From: an uncultured Clostridia bacterium
GTDB lineage: Bacteria > Bacillota > Clostridia > Lachnospirales > Lachnospiraceae
NCBI GenBank assembly: GCA_937888895.1
Contig: CALASV010000026.1
Location: 1 to 14,878 of the forward strand
DNA: 14,878 nt
Direction: 5' to 3'
Shown here piece by piece: positions 14,427 to 14,878 of the stretch (its first letter is position 1; every line of letters begins with the position of its first letter). The notes under the pieces are model-generated. The model ran no database searches. It worked only from the letters and a program-made list of their open reading frames with translations, and was not told where the DNA came from. Position numbers and translations under genes: made by a program.

Positions 14427-14878
14427 TTATTTTTTATTTTTTTCCTGTTTTGTGTCCAGTAACTTTTTTACACTATTTATATCTAGTAAAGACAACATTT
14501 TTTCTATTTCTTCTTCATAATTCAAAGAAACCACATAACGGATTCTCTTCATACTTAGTCCATAACTACTTTTTACTAAATTTAATATCGCTAATACTAT
14601 TTTTTTCATCAATTGGAGATTTTTTGCTCCTGTTCGAGCCATACTCGTATTTTTATCATCTAAAAAAGTAACATCTAACATCCAATGGAGATTATTCTCC
14701 ACTCCCCAATGTCCTCTACTAGCTCGTTCGAATAAGAAAACATCTGCTTTGATACTTCCGATATAATACCGTACTTCTTCGATTACCACTCCATGTTCCT
14801 TTTTGATACTTTTTTTTACCATACCAAAGCTAGTTAATTTTTTCCATAACGATTTTTCTGTATACCAACCAACATCTT
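14427..14878 (-). CDS. ISAs1/H-repeat-type transposase, C-terminal part
   Basis: Coding on the minus strand ends at 14427-14429; the frame is open beyond the ATG at 14820-14822 to the window edge (the residues there read DVGWYTEKSLWKKLTSFG), so the true start is outside. The visible 149 or so residues contain RYYIGSIKADVFLFERA and HWGVENNLHWMLDVTF, the C-terminal signature of ISAs1-family DDE transposases; Glu in HWGVEN is the likely last acidic residue of the catalytic triad. The Lys-rich tail is natural-looking and there is no frameshift in the visible part. It would move the IS that interrupts the OLD gene. Confidence 0.88.
   Translation of the reverse strand, partial: DVGWYTEKSLWKKLTSFGMVKKSIKKEHGVVIEEVRYYIGSIKADVFLFERASRGHWGVENNLHWMLDVTFLDDKNTSMARTGAKNLQLMKKIVLAILNLVKSSYGLSMKRIRYVVSLNYEEEIEKMLSLLDINSVKKLLDTKQEKNKK

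Larger units (their letters stand above)
14356..14878 (-). mobile_element. Insertion sequence, ISAs1-like, one end (continues past window)
   Basis: The opposite-strand transposase ends at 14427, and sequence unlike the OLD gene begins near 14356 (CAGGATAA). The TAA that stops the OLD frame (14361-14363) is then supplied by the IS. The exact end and the target duplication cannot be set because the other end lies outside the window. A perfect terminator hairpin sits between the IS end and the transposase. Confidence 0.6.

Noticed and set aside
14450..14671. Plus-strand open frame opposite the transposase
   Set aside because: Low-complexity, Leu/Phe-rich antisense of a clear transposase reading frame.
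1..14878. CRISPR arrays, rRNA, tRNA, riboswitches
   Set aside because: No regularly spaced repeats of 25-40 bp, no cloverleaf-like segment and no recognisable aptamer were seen on either strand.

Overview
The window is low-G+C DNA with Bacillota-style features: strong AGGAG ribosome binding sites, TTGACA/TAGAAT-type promoters, and protein families typical of gut Clostridia or Erysipelotrichia. I cannot name a species. It is an accessory region with no housekeeping genes, rRNA, tRNA or CRISPR array.

Left edge (1-692): the 3' end of an unrecognised gene. From about 693 to 7188 lies a compact integrative and mobilizable element (IME). In order it holds a divergently transcribed XRE repressor, a switch region with two face-to-face promoters and four 13-bp operator-like sites, a small excisionase-like protein, a tyrosine integrase, a CHC2 zinc-finger primase-related protein, a VirE-type P-loop helicase/ATPase, a cluster of ten GTTTACA-type repeats that looks like a replication origin, a GC-rich hairpin that looks like oriT, and a MobA/MobL relaxase. 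A 14-nt direct repeat (GAAATGAAAAAAAT) occurs just outside both ends of this module and is a candidate attachment-site pair. The element has no type IV secretion genes, so it would need a helper for transfer.

Middle (7328-12688): a complete type I restriction-modification operon, hsdR-hsdM-hsdS, resembling the EcoAI/EcoEI (type IB) group. hsdS starts at a TTG overlapping the hsdM stop. Its two halves share repeats exactly 756 bp (252 codons) apart, so recombination could remove or exchange a specificity domain in frame.

Right edge (12689-14878): a short degenerate fragment resembling the N-terminal part of DUF1016/YhcG-type nucleases, then an OLD-family ATPase that stops where its TOPRIM nuclease domain should begin, then the end of an IS with an ISAs1-type transposase on the opposite strand. 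The simplest reading is that the IS cut the OLD gene.

Overall model: a defence island (unknown gene, type I R-M, DUF1016 remnant, OLD nuclease) was entered by an IME on the left, between the unknown gene and hsdR, and broken by an IS on the right. If the 14-nt repeat is not the real attachment site, the R-M operon could instead be cargo of a larger element whose right end lies outside the window.
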